Of a DNA stretch of 64,000 bases, positions 21,885 through 34,202 are shown in pieces (the stretch's first letter is position 1; every line of letters begins with the position of its first letter). A model generated the notes under the pieces. That model searched no databases, was not told the origin of the DNA, and saw nothing but the letters and a program-made list of their open reading frames with translations. Position numbers and translations under genes: made by a program. Source of the stretch: Silene latifolia (lineage: Eukaryota; Streptophyta; Magnoliopsida; Caryophyllales; Caryophyllaceae); contig NC_133532.1 of assembly GCF_048544455.1 (NCBI RefSeq), forward strand, positions 16,432,948 to 16,496,947, given 5' to 3'.

Positions 21885-24359
21885 ACCTTCTTCATGGAAA
21901 GACACCTTACGAATTGTTATTTGACAAACCACCACCCATGGATCATATGCGCATTTTTGGTTGTCTTGCCTATGCGAAAACTCTCAATCGGGCTCGCGAT
22001 AAATTTGCCCCTAAGAGTCGTAAATGTATTTTCATTGGATATCCTTTTGGCAAGAAAGGATGGCGGCTTTACGACCTTGACACGGGTACATACTTTGAGT
22101 CCCGAGACGTTGTTTTTGTTGAAAATACTTTTCCTTATGATGCTCTCCATGCTCACGACCCTAACTCTATCACTCACTCCCTCGACAACGACCTCACGCC
22201 GGTTGATCAGTTTGTTGTTGTCACCTCATCCATCCCCGAAACAACTCTCCCCAACACTCCCATCGACACCCCCATCGACGCCATCATCGACACTACTACC
22301 GCCCCATCTACCACCTCACCTGACACCGTTGCCTCTCCTCTCGACACTGTCACCAGCTCCACTACCCCACCTCTCGTACCCGACCCACAACCCACGGACA
22401 CTACCTTAGGATGTGGTCATCGAAAGAAAATTCCCAACTCGAACCTCAAAGATTTCGTGGTTAATACTACTCATCCCTCGACCAACTCTCTCCTCGCTTC
22501 ATCATCATCAGGTACAAGGTATCCTATTTCACATTACATTAATAGTTCTAAATTTTCTACTAATCATCGAGCCTTCTTGACGGCCGTGACTAAAAATTAT
22601 GAGCCTAGCACGTTTAATGATGCAATGCAGGATGACCATTGGCGAAATGCAATGAAAGTCGAGATTGATGCTTTGGAAAAGAACAACACTTGTACACTGG
22701 AACAATTATCCCCGAATAAAAAGGCGATTGGTTCCAAATGGGTTTATAAAATAAAGTACAGCGCCGATGGGACAATTGAACGGTATAAATTCCGTTTAGT
22801 TGTTCTGGGAAATAGACAAGTTAAAGGTGTCGATTACAATGAAACGTTTGCTCCGACCGTCAAACTTGTCACTGTGCGCACTCTTCTTGCTCTCGTTGCC
22901 GCTAAGAAATGGGAACTCCATCAAATGGATGTCCATAATGCCTTCCTCCATGGCAATTTGACGGAGGAAGTTTATATGAAGCCACCCCCGGTTTCTCCTC
23001 ATCCGCGGCGGGTAAAGTATGTCGACTACGTAAATCCTTATATGGGCTCAAACAAGCTCCGAGATGTTGGTATGCCAAGCTTGCTCCGGCCCTCACTCAA
23101 TATGGATTCAAGCAATGTCCGTATGATCACTCCCTTTACTCCATGACCAACACTAAAACTGTAGTCCACGTCCTTGTATATGTTGATGATTTGGTTATCT
23201 GCGATAACGATACTCTAATGATCCACCAATTTAAAGACTACCTTTCCTCATGCTTTCACATGAAACATCTCGGCACTCTAAAATACTTTCTTGGGCTCGA
23301 AATTGCGCGAAACCCGACAGATATCTTTGTCTCACAACGAAAATATGCCCTCGATATCATCCAAGAAACCGAACTGCTCGGTGCTAAACCCGCAAGCATC
23401 CCTATGGAACCCAACCACCACTTGGCCGAATCCACCATACCACCAATGAAGGATCCTCAACCCTATCGACGCTTAGTCGGGCGCCTCGTCTACCTTACTA
23501 TTACTCGGCCTGAGCTCCTTTACTCCGTCCATATTCTCGCTCAATTTATGACCACTCCCACAACCGAGCACTGGGATGCCGCTATCCAAGTCATTCGCTA
23601 TATCAAAAACTCTCCCGGTCAAGGTATTCTTCTCCGCTCCGACAGCGACCTTGCTCTCCATGCCTACTGTGATTCGGACTACGCAAGCTGCCCTCTTAGC
23701 GTAGGTCCATCATGTCTTATCTCGTGTTCCTTGGCTCATCTCCCATTTCTTGGAAGACCAAGAAACAAACGACTGTATCTTGTTCCTCGGCCGAAGCCGA
23801 ATACCGAGCTATGGCCTATACAACATGTGAACTTAAATGGTTAAAAGGGCTCCTTTCTTTTCTCGGCACACCTCACACCCAACCCATTTCCTTATCATGT
23901 GACAGTCAATCCGCTCTACATATAGCAAGAAACCCGGTCTTTCATGAACGGACCAAACACATAGAAGTTGATTGTCACTTCATCCGCGACGAAATTCAAC
24001 GGGGTGTTATCGCACCAACATATCTCCATACAAGGGAACAACTTGCGGATATATTTACCAAGGCCCTCGGACAAGCTTCATTTACGCATCTTTTGTCCAA
24101 ATTGGGCGTCTCGAACCTCCACGCTCCAACTTGAGGGGAATACTGAATAGCATTGCCATCAAAGAGCCGTTTGCAACCAAGAGAATCGTTGGCTCAAATC
24201 CTCCATACATGGCAGTTTGAGATTATTTCCTTTCCTTTACAATGTTAATATTTCTTTCCGTATATACGCAATCTTTACTTTGTATAAATATAACTATAAT
24301 CTCTTTGTATTAGACACAATTGAGTATACAAATTATACGATTACTTCTTCTGTTAAGTT
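21885..24359 (+). mobile_element. Ty1-copia element, 5'-truncated
   Basis: Plus-strand copia pol remains: integrase C-terminal part (RIFGCLAYA, then KCIFIGYPFGKKGWRLYDL, about 21914-22135), reverse transcriptase (KWVYKIKYSADGTIERYKFR; VYVDDLVI at about 23178-23200) and RNase H ([33 protein letters not shown]) ending at 24134. TTGAGGGGAA at 24131-24140 fits the polypurine tract, and the 3' LTR begins near 24144 (TGAATAGC). The LTR is split by the next element at 24360 and continues after 33686. Broken, about two or three breaks. Confidence 0.85.
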
Positions 24360-24767
24360 TGTTGAGGTTTTTGGTATAAAATAATATAAAGATGCAAAGA
24401 CACATTATTTTGTTATGGACTTAACCACAACCCAACTTGTATTAATATTCTTAAATCTTAACAATAATACAATTTCAAACCTCAAACACTTAGCTACTAG
24501 CCAATATTTCCAACTATGCTTAACTCGGAATATTAAGCATACACTCACTTCTAATCCAACTTGACTAATGACCTTTATATATAGGTCCTAACTCCTAACT
24601 CCAACATAGCCACATTAAGAGCCTTAATATCTTACTAATCTAACTCCTAACATTTACATACTACTAATTATATAAACATCTAAAACATAAATAGTAGTAA
24701 GTTAAACATAAAACATATTAAGAACTCTATATGTTACTATCTTTAATGTTGGGATTACTTCCCAACA
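24360..24767 (-). repeat. 3' LTR of the gag-protease copia
   Basis: The LTR runs from TGTTGAGGTT to CTTCCCAACA. It is followed on the right by AACCTCCCCTTAAG, the complement of a polypurine tract, which shows that the element reads on the minus strand. Confidence 0.85.
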
Positions 24768-24871
24768 AACCTCCCCTTAAGCCCAACATTACTTTGGACT
24801 TGTCAATCATCGAGCGGAGCGACCAAACCTTTACTTGGAAGCACCTCCCCTTCATTTGAGAGTACCTCCCC

Positions 24872-25185
24872 TTAAACTAACCCATCTTCAACACATCTTC
24901 CATCAAATGTGAATAAGTTAGTTTTACCTTTTCTACCTTTGAGAATCACCTTACCCTTTTTAGTGACCTCCAAAACACCACTCTTAACATGAATGGTACA
25001 ATCCTTAGAATCTAATCTACCTAATGAGATTAAATTTCTACTAATGTTTGGTATATATGTAACATCATCAAACCTTCTAACTTGGCCATCATGAAGTCTC
25101 ACCTTAACTTCACCAATCCCTTCAATCTTTGCCTTATCACCATTTGGCAAACTAACCATCTTTCCTTCATATTCTTCATAATAAG
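24872..25185 (-). pseudogene. Copia protease-region segment
   Basis: The minus-strand frame contains MVSLPNGDKAKIEGIGEVKV, then FDDVTYIPNISRNLISLGRL, the sequence that normally follows the aspartic protease motif in copia polyproteins. The frame ends soon after, and the polypurine tract and LTR follow directly. The nested element at 25186-32360 separates it from its upstream part. Confidence 0.75.
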
Positions 25186-26840
25186 TGATGGGTGATGTCG
25201 TCGGGTCACATCCAATCAGACACATTTATAATACTCAACATACAACTAGTTAGTGGTAAGTCGAGGTCGATCCATGGGACGGTGGTTACTCAAATTATTC
25301 AATCTAATTATGGGTGTGCTTGGGGTTGTCACAATTATAATGGGTTGATGACTCTAATCTAATAAAAGTAATAAACAAGCAACAAAAGGAAAGATGTAAA
25401 CAATTGATTAAAAATGCTAGGATATCATGGGTTCATAAGGGATTCATAGGAGTTGATCATACAAACATGTTTCCTACTAGATGCAAGCAATTATTATTGT
25501 GATGGATCGAGTTGGTTTATATCTTACAATCCTAGGAAGGTTTGGGTCCCGGAGCCGAATCGATTAGATTGTACAACACCTACAAGTCGACTTAATCCTC
25601 TTTATCCAACTATATGCATGGTCTAATGAGACTCGAGTTGGTTTATGTCTTACAAGTCTCATTGAAAAGATAAGTGATGGTTGTAAATGCAAGGATTCAT
25701 AGGCTTAGCATTTCATCAAACATAACATGTGCATAAGTTGAAATCACAACAAGCAAGCAAATTAATTATGGAAGCATATTAGATTAAGCATGAATCATTC
25801 CCCATGTTTATTTTTCCTAATTACCCATTAATCCTAGCTAAGTAACTACTCACTCATTATCAAGTTTAACATGTTAACAAGGTTGTCAATCTTAACAAGG
25901 CAAAACAAGGATGAACAAGTAAGAAAGATTAACAATAATTAAAACAAGGATTAAGAGAGTTATACCTATGGAGATTCCAAAATAATAATGCAAAGAATAA
26001 TAGAAGTACTTGATGATTGATGGAAGGTTGTCAATCTCCCAATAAACCCAAATGAGCTTCTAATTACTCAATAATAAACATGAATTACTTAATAATAAAC
26101 TTGAACAATGATTAAGGAAATATTAATGTGTAATTTGTGGAAAGATTAAAGAGTAATCTATTCTAATCTACTCCTAATCTAATCTAAAGAAGGATTGAAT
26201 TAACCTAATGAAAACTTGATGGTTTGATTATTACAAATGGGGTATATATAATAGGGCATCATTAGGTTAAGCAAGGGTAAAATAGTAATTTAACAATGCT
26301 AATTGTTGGGTAGGGAATCGCCGGTCTCAAGAGAGACTCCGGTCTCCTTTTCGCCGGTCTTTGAAAAATATGCGCGGATCATGGTTCACGTAGCAAGGGA
26401 AGACTTTCTGTCCAACAATATGCTCGTCCCGAGCGAAATATGAGAGTCCTGGGCCTCAACCAGAGCGGGTTGAAAATGACCCGAGCGGGTTCATCAGTAT
26501 CCTGCTCCAGATAGGCTTGACCCGCGCGGGTTGAGCTGCTATCCCTTTTCTTTTTGCTTTTAAGCCTAAGATGCCTCTATATACTCCTTATTTCTTCTTC
26601 CTTGGTCATCATTATTGCCTCCTCTTCATACTTAGTCCATCAAATATCGTCAATAAGCTTCCAAATATGCGTGAAAGACGGGAATTTCCGCTTATTATCT
26701 CCTTTCCTACAAAACTTGTAAAATGCACTAGAAAAACAAATAGGAAGAATTTGACGGATAAAATGGTCATGAAATGTTATAAAAGTATGCAAAATAGATT
26801 CAATTAGGGGACTAAATGTGCGCAAATAATGTTCACATCA
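25186..26840 (-). repeat. 3' LTR of the non-autonomous element
   Basis: Direct repeat of 30701-32360. It contains CCGAGCGGGTT-type motifs near 26455-26535 and ends with GTTCACATCA. AATATCCCCAAACCG after it is the complement of a purine tract. Confidence 0.87.
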
Positions 26841-29554
26841 AATATCCCCAAACCGAACCTTTACTCGTCCCGAGTAAAGAAGTGACAAAAACTAGGACCC
26901 TTATTCAAACTAACATACTAATATAGCCGATGTGAGACAATTAGCGGGTCTCACTCCGCCCCTTCAACTCACAACAAGAAAACCATGAGGTAGGATGCCT
27001 TCTTGCAAGGCAAGGTGGGGCTTGCCAAAATTGCGACATATCCAAGCATTAAAGCACACAAAATCGAGTAATGGATGCATCTACAAAAGAATAGCCACTT
27101 TCCTCATCTAAGTGGCGGAAATTATCTACAAGGGAAGCAATTCAAGGGTACACACTCCTTCATAGATGCAATTTCTTCAAACTACTAGGCCTAGAAGGAT
27201 ACCAATAAATCACCTCCAAGTTGTGTCAAACTAGGGTACCTTTGTCCTCAATCGTTAAATGCTTTTGTCAAGAGTAGACTCCCTATGGTGTTAGAAACAC
27301 TGGAGGATCGTGGAATTCCCCCTCTTGCCTAGACAAGAAGAAGGGTCGTCCCCTCTCTACCATGCACAAAAATGGATACGATGGATAAAGGGATCGATAG
27401 AATTTGAGTTTCATTTGGGAGTTTGCTTTTGTTGTTGTTTTTCCCCCCAATTTTTTTGTGGCATATAACATTTGAGAACAATTTCTTGTCATTTCTTTTG
27501 ATTTTTGGTATTTTAATACTTGACAACTTTTCAACTTTTTGCATTTCTTTTTGAACATTTTCAAAGTCACCCCATATGTAGTGAGGGTGCCTTATATTTG
27601 AAGCTTAGGAGTTTTCATTTTTGTTACTCCTCTTTTCTTTTGATGCATTTTGCAAACTTTCTTTCACTTTTCATTTCATTTCTTGAACTCAAATCAATTT
27701 CTTTTTGTGCCCATTCCCTTTGATGACAAAAATGTGGTAGAACATGGATGATAGATGGTTGCATGGTTTCAAGGGTCACCCTGGAATAAACGGTAGCCAA
27801 GAAGTTATCACACCACAAGGTACTCTTGACTAGGCCTTAACCCATGGGTCAAAGGATACTAGCATGACACATCCTAGGGTGTTTTACAAGTATTCTAACA
27901 AGCAAAGTCTTAAGAAGAAAAAGCATCTACTAAGGCCTATATACACTTGTCAAGCTTCCCAAATAGACGGTTTCGCAAAAATTTTCTAACATGCAACTAT
28001 ATGCCATGATGCAACTAACATTTATACATCCTAATGCATATGCTTCTACCAACTAATATGTCATATAATCTAAATACAACTCCTAACAACACATAGATAC
28101 ACAAACCGCAACAATAAAATACAGCACATCCTCCTTGACATGTAAGCCCATCCTCCTCATATGAATAATGAAAAAGAAATGGAAGGGAAATAGAGATTAG
28201 AACGATCATACCAAGCGGTCTTCATTTTCCCTTGCTAATGCCTCAAATGTAGTGTTGTATCTATGTGAGAAGAGAACAAAAGCACAAGTATATACAATTC
28301 TACACTACTAAATTAAAGAACATGTTTTTGGTTTTTGAAATTTTTATCGGTTTTTGATTTTATGAAATTAAAGAACATATTTTTGAGATTTTTCGAAATT
28401 TTTCAATTTTTATGTATTTTGGAATATAAATTCCCATCTCCCACTTTATTTTGGACATTGTCCTCAATGTACATGTAGGAGTAGGAATAAAAAGGAAAAC
28501 ATGTTTTTGGATTTTTGATTTTATGGAAATTGAAGTACAAATGCAATGATATGATATGAATGAATGCATGCTCTAACTAAATGCAATTCTATATGACATA
28601 TATAACAAATAAATGCAATCTAAGCTATACTATATGATGCATGTTTTCTAGTCTACTATGGTCACCTATGATCAAACCTCCCCAAACCGATTTAAACACT
28701 ACTTCTAGTGTAGAAAAGAATAGGATTGGCCATTAGTGACTATGCATGAATTCTAATCTATATGCAACTATCTACATGAATCATGTGAGATATATTACAA
28801 TGCAAACTATACTAAATGAACTAACTAATGTAAATGCAATATGAAATATAATACAAATTCAAGCCTAAACTATATGATATATGTATGTTGCTTCATTGTT
28901 TAACCTCCCCAAACCGATTTTAAACACTATTGCTAATGTAGGAAGAAAGGGGTTTAATCATGAGGCAACTACATAAATACAATTATACATGAGAGATAAG
29001 GAAAGAAAAGGGTTATTACAATCATTATAAGAGATGAAGATGGTAGATAGGAAGCATAAATAGCCATGACACGAGCCAAATGAGAGAAAAAGATGAATTT
29101 TAGCTTGAACCCGCTCCAGATAGATCTGACCCGCCCGGTTTGTGGGTGAACCCGCTCCAGACAAATTCAACCCGCTCGGGTTAATAGTAAAGACGAGCGT
29201 CTTTCTTAAAATCTGCTCGGATTCTTTGTCAGGAACTTTTCTTTCTTTTCTTGTCCTTCAATCCGCTCGGATTTGTCTCGGGATGTGCATCTTTTTTGAA
29301 ATTTTGGCCCAACACCTTTCTCTTGATAACACACTTACTCATAAGCCCAAATTTTCCATTTTATTCATTTATTTACATTTTTCATCTTCTCATTTTTATT
29401 AATTTCCTTCAAAAACTCAATTAAAAATATGAGATCCCTCCCTTTCATCTCTCATGCAATTTATTAAATGAATGCAAAACTATACTAAATGCATATATAC
29501 AAATTAATGGTTATTAAGGAACTCCATCAAACCAAAGATTATCAATAAACAATT
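26841..29554. other. Internal non-coding region of the non-autonomous element
   Basis: No coding region beyond short chance frames. The stretch is AT-rich, with runs of TTTTTG-type sequence (about 27420-27720 and 28320-28560), CTCCCCAAACCG motifs repeated near 28678 and 28905, and another cluster of AACCCGCTCCAGA / CCGCTCGGGTT motifs at about 29107-29185 that echoes the LTR. Confidence 0.5.
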
Positions 29555-30514
29555 TCATGGAAGATTATCACTAGCACTCAAAGCACGTAGAAGTCGGTCA
29601 AATTCTTGAGAGTGAGAAATAAATAGGCATGCATAGCAACACAAGATTATGCAATGAAATAATGCCCAAGTAAGAGACCGAACAAGCATGTGAAGAACAT
29701 TATGACAAAAATTATAAGAGAAATGATGGATGGTAGGAACATGAAATGGGTAGTTGGTTGGCAATTCACTCAACTCATCCTCCAAATAGTCAAAATCACC
29801 ACATTCAATGCAAGTACTCTCATTATCATCCAAGGTGATTTTAAGGGTGTCTATTTGGGGTTCCCAAATGTCCTCATCATATTCCTCATCCCAACAAGGA
29901 CCATTATCAAAGGGGTTGTCATAACAAGGCTCACCAAGTTCAACACAATTGTCTCCCTCAAATATGTCATCCTCAAAGGGTGAGTTTTCACTCAAGCTCA
30001 TATCCATATCATTCTCACTTTGCCCATTAACATCAAATTCCATGGAGGTTGATTTCATTGAAACACAAGAAGAGTAGGATGACGACATCCCAGCATTAGT
30101 TTCACAATCAAGAATGTACTCCTCCTCATCATCACTCTCCTCATATAGCACTCCATCTTCCCAAGGTGGGGTAATTTTGTGGGCATAGTAGGTTGACTCA
30201 AGGTTATAGGAAGGTTTCTCATCCTCACAAATCTTATTTTCATCATAGTTTTCCTCAATGAATTTTTGAAATGTGGTTTTTATCGCTTCTATACCTTCAT
30301 TGACACTTTCAAATATGTCATGTATAGTTTGCTTAAGACAATGAATGGTCATGAACTCAACAAATTCCCAAAATTCCTCACAACTCATCTCACATATCCT
30401 ACCACCACTCAAGTGAAATGCTAAGTTGCGGGTTTCAAGGTTCATGCCATTATAAACAACACAACATGCTTCATAATTTGAAAGAGTAAAACCATGATGC
30501 CAAGCATGAGTCAT
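29555..30514 (-). CDS. Acidic gag-like frame of the non-autonomous element
   Basis: One open frame of 319 codons. The N-terminal part (YEACCVVYNGMNLETRNLAF, then GGRICEMSCEEFWEFVEFMT) resembles the helical gag core of Athila-type elements, where a short stretch around Y.G.....R precedes a W.F.E block. The middle is very acidic (EESDDEEEYILD; ENDMDMSLSENSPFEDDIFE). The C-terminal part has a hydrophobic stretch (about residues 265-295) that may be chance. There is no zinc knuckle and no protease. It probably starts upstream of the first ATG given here. Whether it still makes a protein is unknown. Confidence 0.5.
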   Translation of the reverse strand: MTHAWHHGFTLSNYEACCVVYNGMNLETRNLAFHLSGGRICEMSCEEFWEFVEFMTIHCLKQTIHDIFESVNEGIEAIKTTFQKFIEENYDENKICEDEKPSYNLESTYYAHKITPPWEDGVLYEESDDEEEYILDCETNAGMSSSYSSCVSMKSTSMEFDVNGQSENDMDMSLSENSPFEDDIFEGDNCVELGEPCYDNPFDNGPCWDEEYDEDIWEPQIDTLKITLDDNESTCIECGDFDYLEDELSELPTNYPFHVPTIHHFSYNFCHNVLHMLVRSLTWALFHCIILCCYACLFISHSQEFDRLLRALSASDNLP

Positions 30515-30700
30515 ATAATCTTCAAATCTAGCAATGTACTTATCAAAAGACTCATTTCATGTTGCCAAAAAGTGAATGTAGACATGTTGAGCATGTGAAA
30601 TAGAACAAGTACAATAAAACTCAAGAAAAAGAAGCACAACTAAAACTAGACGAAAGAACAATTCAAATAAACAACACCGTCCCCGGCAACGGCGCCATTT

Positions 30701-32360
30701 TGATGGGTGATGTCGTCGGGTCACATCCAATCAAACACATTTATAATACTCAACATACAACTAGTTAGTGGTAAGTCGAGGTCGATCCATGGGACGGTGG
30801 TTACTCAAATTATTCAATCTAATTATGGTTGTGCTTGGGGTTGTCACAATTATAATGGGTTGATGATTCGAATCTAATAAAAGTAATAAACAAGCAACAA
30901 AAGGAAAGATGTAAACAATTGATTAAAAATGCTAGGATATCATGGGTTCATAAGGGATTCATGGGAGTTGATCATACAAACATGTTTCCTACTAGATGCA
31001 AGCAATTATTGTTGTGATGGATCGAGTTGGTTTATATCTTACAATCCTAGGAAGGTTTGGGTCCCGGAGTCGAATCGATTAGATTGTACAACACCTACAA
31101 GTCGACTTAATCCTCCCTATCCAACTATATGCATGGTCTAATGAGACTCGAGTTGGTTTATGTCTTACAAGTCTCATTGAAAAGATAAGTGATGGTTGTA
31201 AATGCAAGGATTCATAGGCTTAGCATTTCATCAAACATAACATGTGCATAAGTTGAAATCACAACAAGCAAGCAAATTAATTATGGAAGCATATTAGATT
31301 AAGCATGAATCATTCCCCATGTTTATTTCCCCTAATTACCCATTAATCCTAGCTAAGTAACTACTCACTCATTATCAAGTTTAACATGTTAACAAGGTTG
31401 TCAATCATATTAACAAGGCAAAACAAGGATGAACAAGTAAGAAAGATTAACAATAATTAAAACAAGGATTAAGAGAGTTATACCTATGGAGATTCCAAAA
31501 TAATAATGCAAAGAATAATAGAAGTACTTGATGATTGATGGAAGGTTGTCAATCTCCCAATAAACCCAAATGAGCTTCTAATTACCCAATAATAAACTTG
31601 AATTACTTAATAATAAACTTGAACAATGATTAAGGAAAGATTAATGTGTAATTTGTGGAAAGATTAGAGAGTAATCTATTCTAATCTACTCCTAATCTAA
31701 TCTAAAGAAGGATTGAATTAACCTAATGAAAACTTGATGGTTTGATTATTACAAATGGGGTATATATAATAGGGCATCATTAGGCTAAGCAAGGGTAAAA
31801 TAGTAATTTAACAATGCTAATTGTTGGGTAGGGAATCGCCGGTCTCAAGAGAGACTCCGGTCTCCTTTTCGCCGGTCTTTGAAAAATATGCGCGGATCAT
31901 GGTTCACGTAGCAAGGGAAGACTTTCTGTCCAACAATATGCTCGTCCCGAGCGAAATATGAGCGTCCTGGGCCTCAACCCGAGCGGGTTGAAAATGACCC
32001 GAGCGGGTTCATCAGTATCCTGCTCCAGATAGGCTTGACCCGCGCGGGTTGAGCTGCTATCCCCTTTCTTTTTTGCTTTTAAGCCTAAAATGCCTCTATA
32101 TACTCCTTATTTCTTCTTCTTTGGTCATCATTCTTGCCTCCTCTTCATACTTAGTCCATCAAATATCGTCAATAAACTTCCAAATATGCGTGAAAGACGG
32201 GAATTTTCGCCTTATTATCTCCTTTCCTACAAAACATGTAAAATGCACTAGAAAAGCAAATAGGAAGGATTTGACGGATAAAATGGTCATGAAATATTAT
32301 AAAAGTATGCAAAATAGGTTCAATTAGGGGACTAAATGTGCGCAAATAATGTTCACATCA
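30701..32360 (-). repeat. 5' LTR of the non-autonomous element
   Basis: Second copy of the 1.66-kb repeat. It directly follows the Asp-type primer site at about 30679-30697 on the minus strand. Confidence 0.87.
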
Positions 32361-33271
32361 AGAAGAAAACCAATCTTTTCTCCCACATATGTGATAGGAA
32401 GTTCCCGAATCTAATACCCAACTCTCACTAGGTTCCTTTTCACCATGAACCATTAAGAGCTCACCATCATCAACTTCTGCCATAGCTGCAACCCCACTAG
32501 CACGAGTCTTTTTCAACTCTTTTAAATCTTCTTTTGCCTTAGGATATACAGTTTGTATATGGTCTAATTCATCGCAGTAGAAGCACTTGATATTAGGATT
32601 GTGCTTTTTCCAACCGCCCTTCTTCTTGCCACGCTATTCACCCACAAAAACTCCTCCATCACTTGAAGAGCTACCACTTCCTTGCTTCATCAAATTTTCG
32701 GACTCAAGCAATACTACAACGGTCTCATCTAAGGCCAATGTTGTCTTCCCCACAAGTAAACTAGTGATAACCGTGTTATACTTTTTGGTAAGAGAAGCCA
32801 ACAACATTATTGCCTTATCTTCTTGTTTGAATGTCTCATCCAAACTCGCCAATTGGATGATCAAGCCATTAAACTTGTTTAGATGATCCCTCAAATCTCC
32901 GTCATCTACCATCTCGAGCTCGAAAAGATCTTTCTTCAAAAATAGTTTGTTAGCCAAGGACTTCACATTATAAATGCTACATAACTTGGTCCACAACTCC
33001 TTAGGATTTGTCTCCTCTAACACACTATACTTGATTTCGGGTGCAAGGGCTAACCGAATTGTACTAATCGCGCGCAACTTCATGTCCTCCCATTTGAGAA
33101 CTTGAACATCATCGGGCCTTTTATCTTCAAGAGTCGCATACAACCCGTGTTGTATGAGAACATCCTTTATCATGCTTTGCCACAACGAGAAATTGTTCTT
33201 GCCATTGAACAACTCCATCTCAAACTTTGTACCAAAACTTTTCTCCATCGAGTCGTAACTCTGATACCACT
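32361..33271 (-). pseudogene. Copia gag and protease start of the gag-protease element
   Basis: The minus-strand frame from about 33255 begins MEKSFGTKFEMELFNGKNNF, a copia gag (UBN2 type), and continues through LWTKLCSIYNVKSLANKLFL, LTKKYNTVITSLL and a zinc-knuckle region to a DSGTSYH-type protease motif near 32410. Another element inserted just after that motif. The gag half is nearly open, with at most one or two breaks. Confidence 0.78.
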
Positions 33272-33681
33272 TGTTGGGGTTTTTGGTACAAATAATATAA
33301 AGATGCAAAGACACAATATTTTGTTATGGACTTAACCACAACCCAACTTGTATTATTATTCTTAAATCTTAACAATAATACAATTTCAAACCTCAAACAC
33401 TTAGCTACTAGCCAAGATTTCCAACTATGCTTAACTCGGGATATTCAGCATACACTCACTTCTAATCCAACTTGACTAATGACCTTTATATATAGGTCCT
33501 AAGTCCTAACTCCAACATAGCCACATTAAGAGCCTTAATATCTTACTAATCTAACTCCTAACATTTACATACTACTAATTACATAAACATCTAAAACATA
33601 AATAGTAGTAAGTTAAACATAACTTAAACATATAAGAACTTTATATGTTACTATCTTTAATATTGGGATTACTTCCCAACA
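33272..33681 (-). repeat. 5' LTR of the gag-protease copia
   Basis: Near-identical to 24360-24767. The Met-type primer site lies immediately to its left. Confidence 0.87.
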
Positions 33682-33893
33682 AAGTTTTTATCTACTAGCT
33701 TGGTTATTAGCGTAGATCTTGAGAACATTGTAATGTGTTAAATATTGCTACTGCTCGAGTGCTCGTTAATTTTGGGCTGGAAATGATGAAGCATTTTGTT
33801 TGAAAAAATTTCCGGTTTCTCATCAACGTTGACTATTTTACTATTACGTCGTATAATTTTGGTGTTTATAGTTATTCACTAGAAGCACTATAA

Positions 33894-34199
33894 GGGCATT
33901 AGCAATAGACAAACCCCAAATGAGGTTTGTCTAATGTCACATCACTCAACACACAAACCTCTCTAACAACAAACCCTAATACAATAATAGACAAACCTCT
34001 TAAATATAGACGAACCTGATAAAAGTATTACTACATGGGGTCCACTATCACTCACAATCAAAAACACAAACCTGTATACAAAATTGTAACCATTCTCATC
34101 TATGAACCTCAACCCCCATTCCCAACAATAGAGAGGTTTGTCAACAAATCTCTAAAAAGTACACAAACCTTTGTTGAGAAACCTCTATTGTTGATGCCC
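33894..34199. mobile_element. Tourist-like MITE (PIF/Harbinger type)
   Basis: The terminal inverted repeats read GGGCATTAGCAATAGACAAA at the left and, on the other strand, GGGCATCAACAATAGAGGTT at the right. The three-base duplication TAA flanks both ends (33891-33893 and 34200-34202). The element is 306 bases, has no coding capacity, and holds several further AACCTC/GAGGTTTGT repeats inside. Confidence 0.85.
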
Positions 34200-34202
34200 T
34201 AA

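Larger units (their letters stand above)
25186..32360 (-). mobile_element. Non-autonomous LTR element (Athila-like, tRNA-Asp primer site)
   Basis: Two long direct repeats (25186-26840 and 30701-32360, about 1.66 kb, differing by a few percent by eye) start TGATGGGTGATGTCGTC and end GTTCACATCA. Beside the right one the minus strand reads TGGCGCCGTTGCCGGGGA, the Asp-type primer site, and a polypurine-like tract flanks the left one. The flanking five bases, ATAAG (left) and AGAAG (right), differ by one base, as expected for an aged duplication. The 3.9-kb interior has no pol, only one acidic gag-like frame. It lies inside the protease region of the copia at 24360-33681. Confidence 0.85.
24360..33681 (-). 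mobile_element. Gag-protease-only copia element, host of a nested LTR element
   Basis: LTRs at 24360-24767 and 33272-33681 (about 410 bases, TGTTG...CCCAACA) are nearly identical by eye and flanked by the same five bases, AAGTT (24355-24359 and 33682-33686). The primer site beside the right LTR reads TGGTATCAGAGTT on the minus strand (initiator tRNA-Met type), and a polypurine tract lies beside the left LTR. The interior, apart from the nested element at 25186-32360, codes only for a copia gag and a protease-region segment. There is no integrase, reverse transcriptase or RNase H, so the element needs enzymes from elsewhere. Confidence 0.88.

Noticed and set aside
26571-26825. Frames in the LTRs of the Asp-primed element (also 32049-32327)
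   Set aside because: Present in both LTR copies with differing lengths. LTR sequence, not genes.
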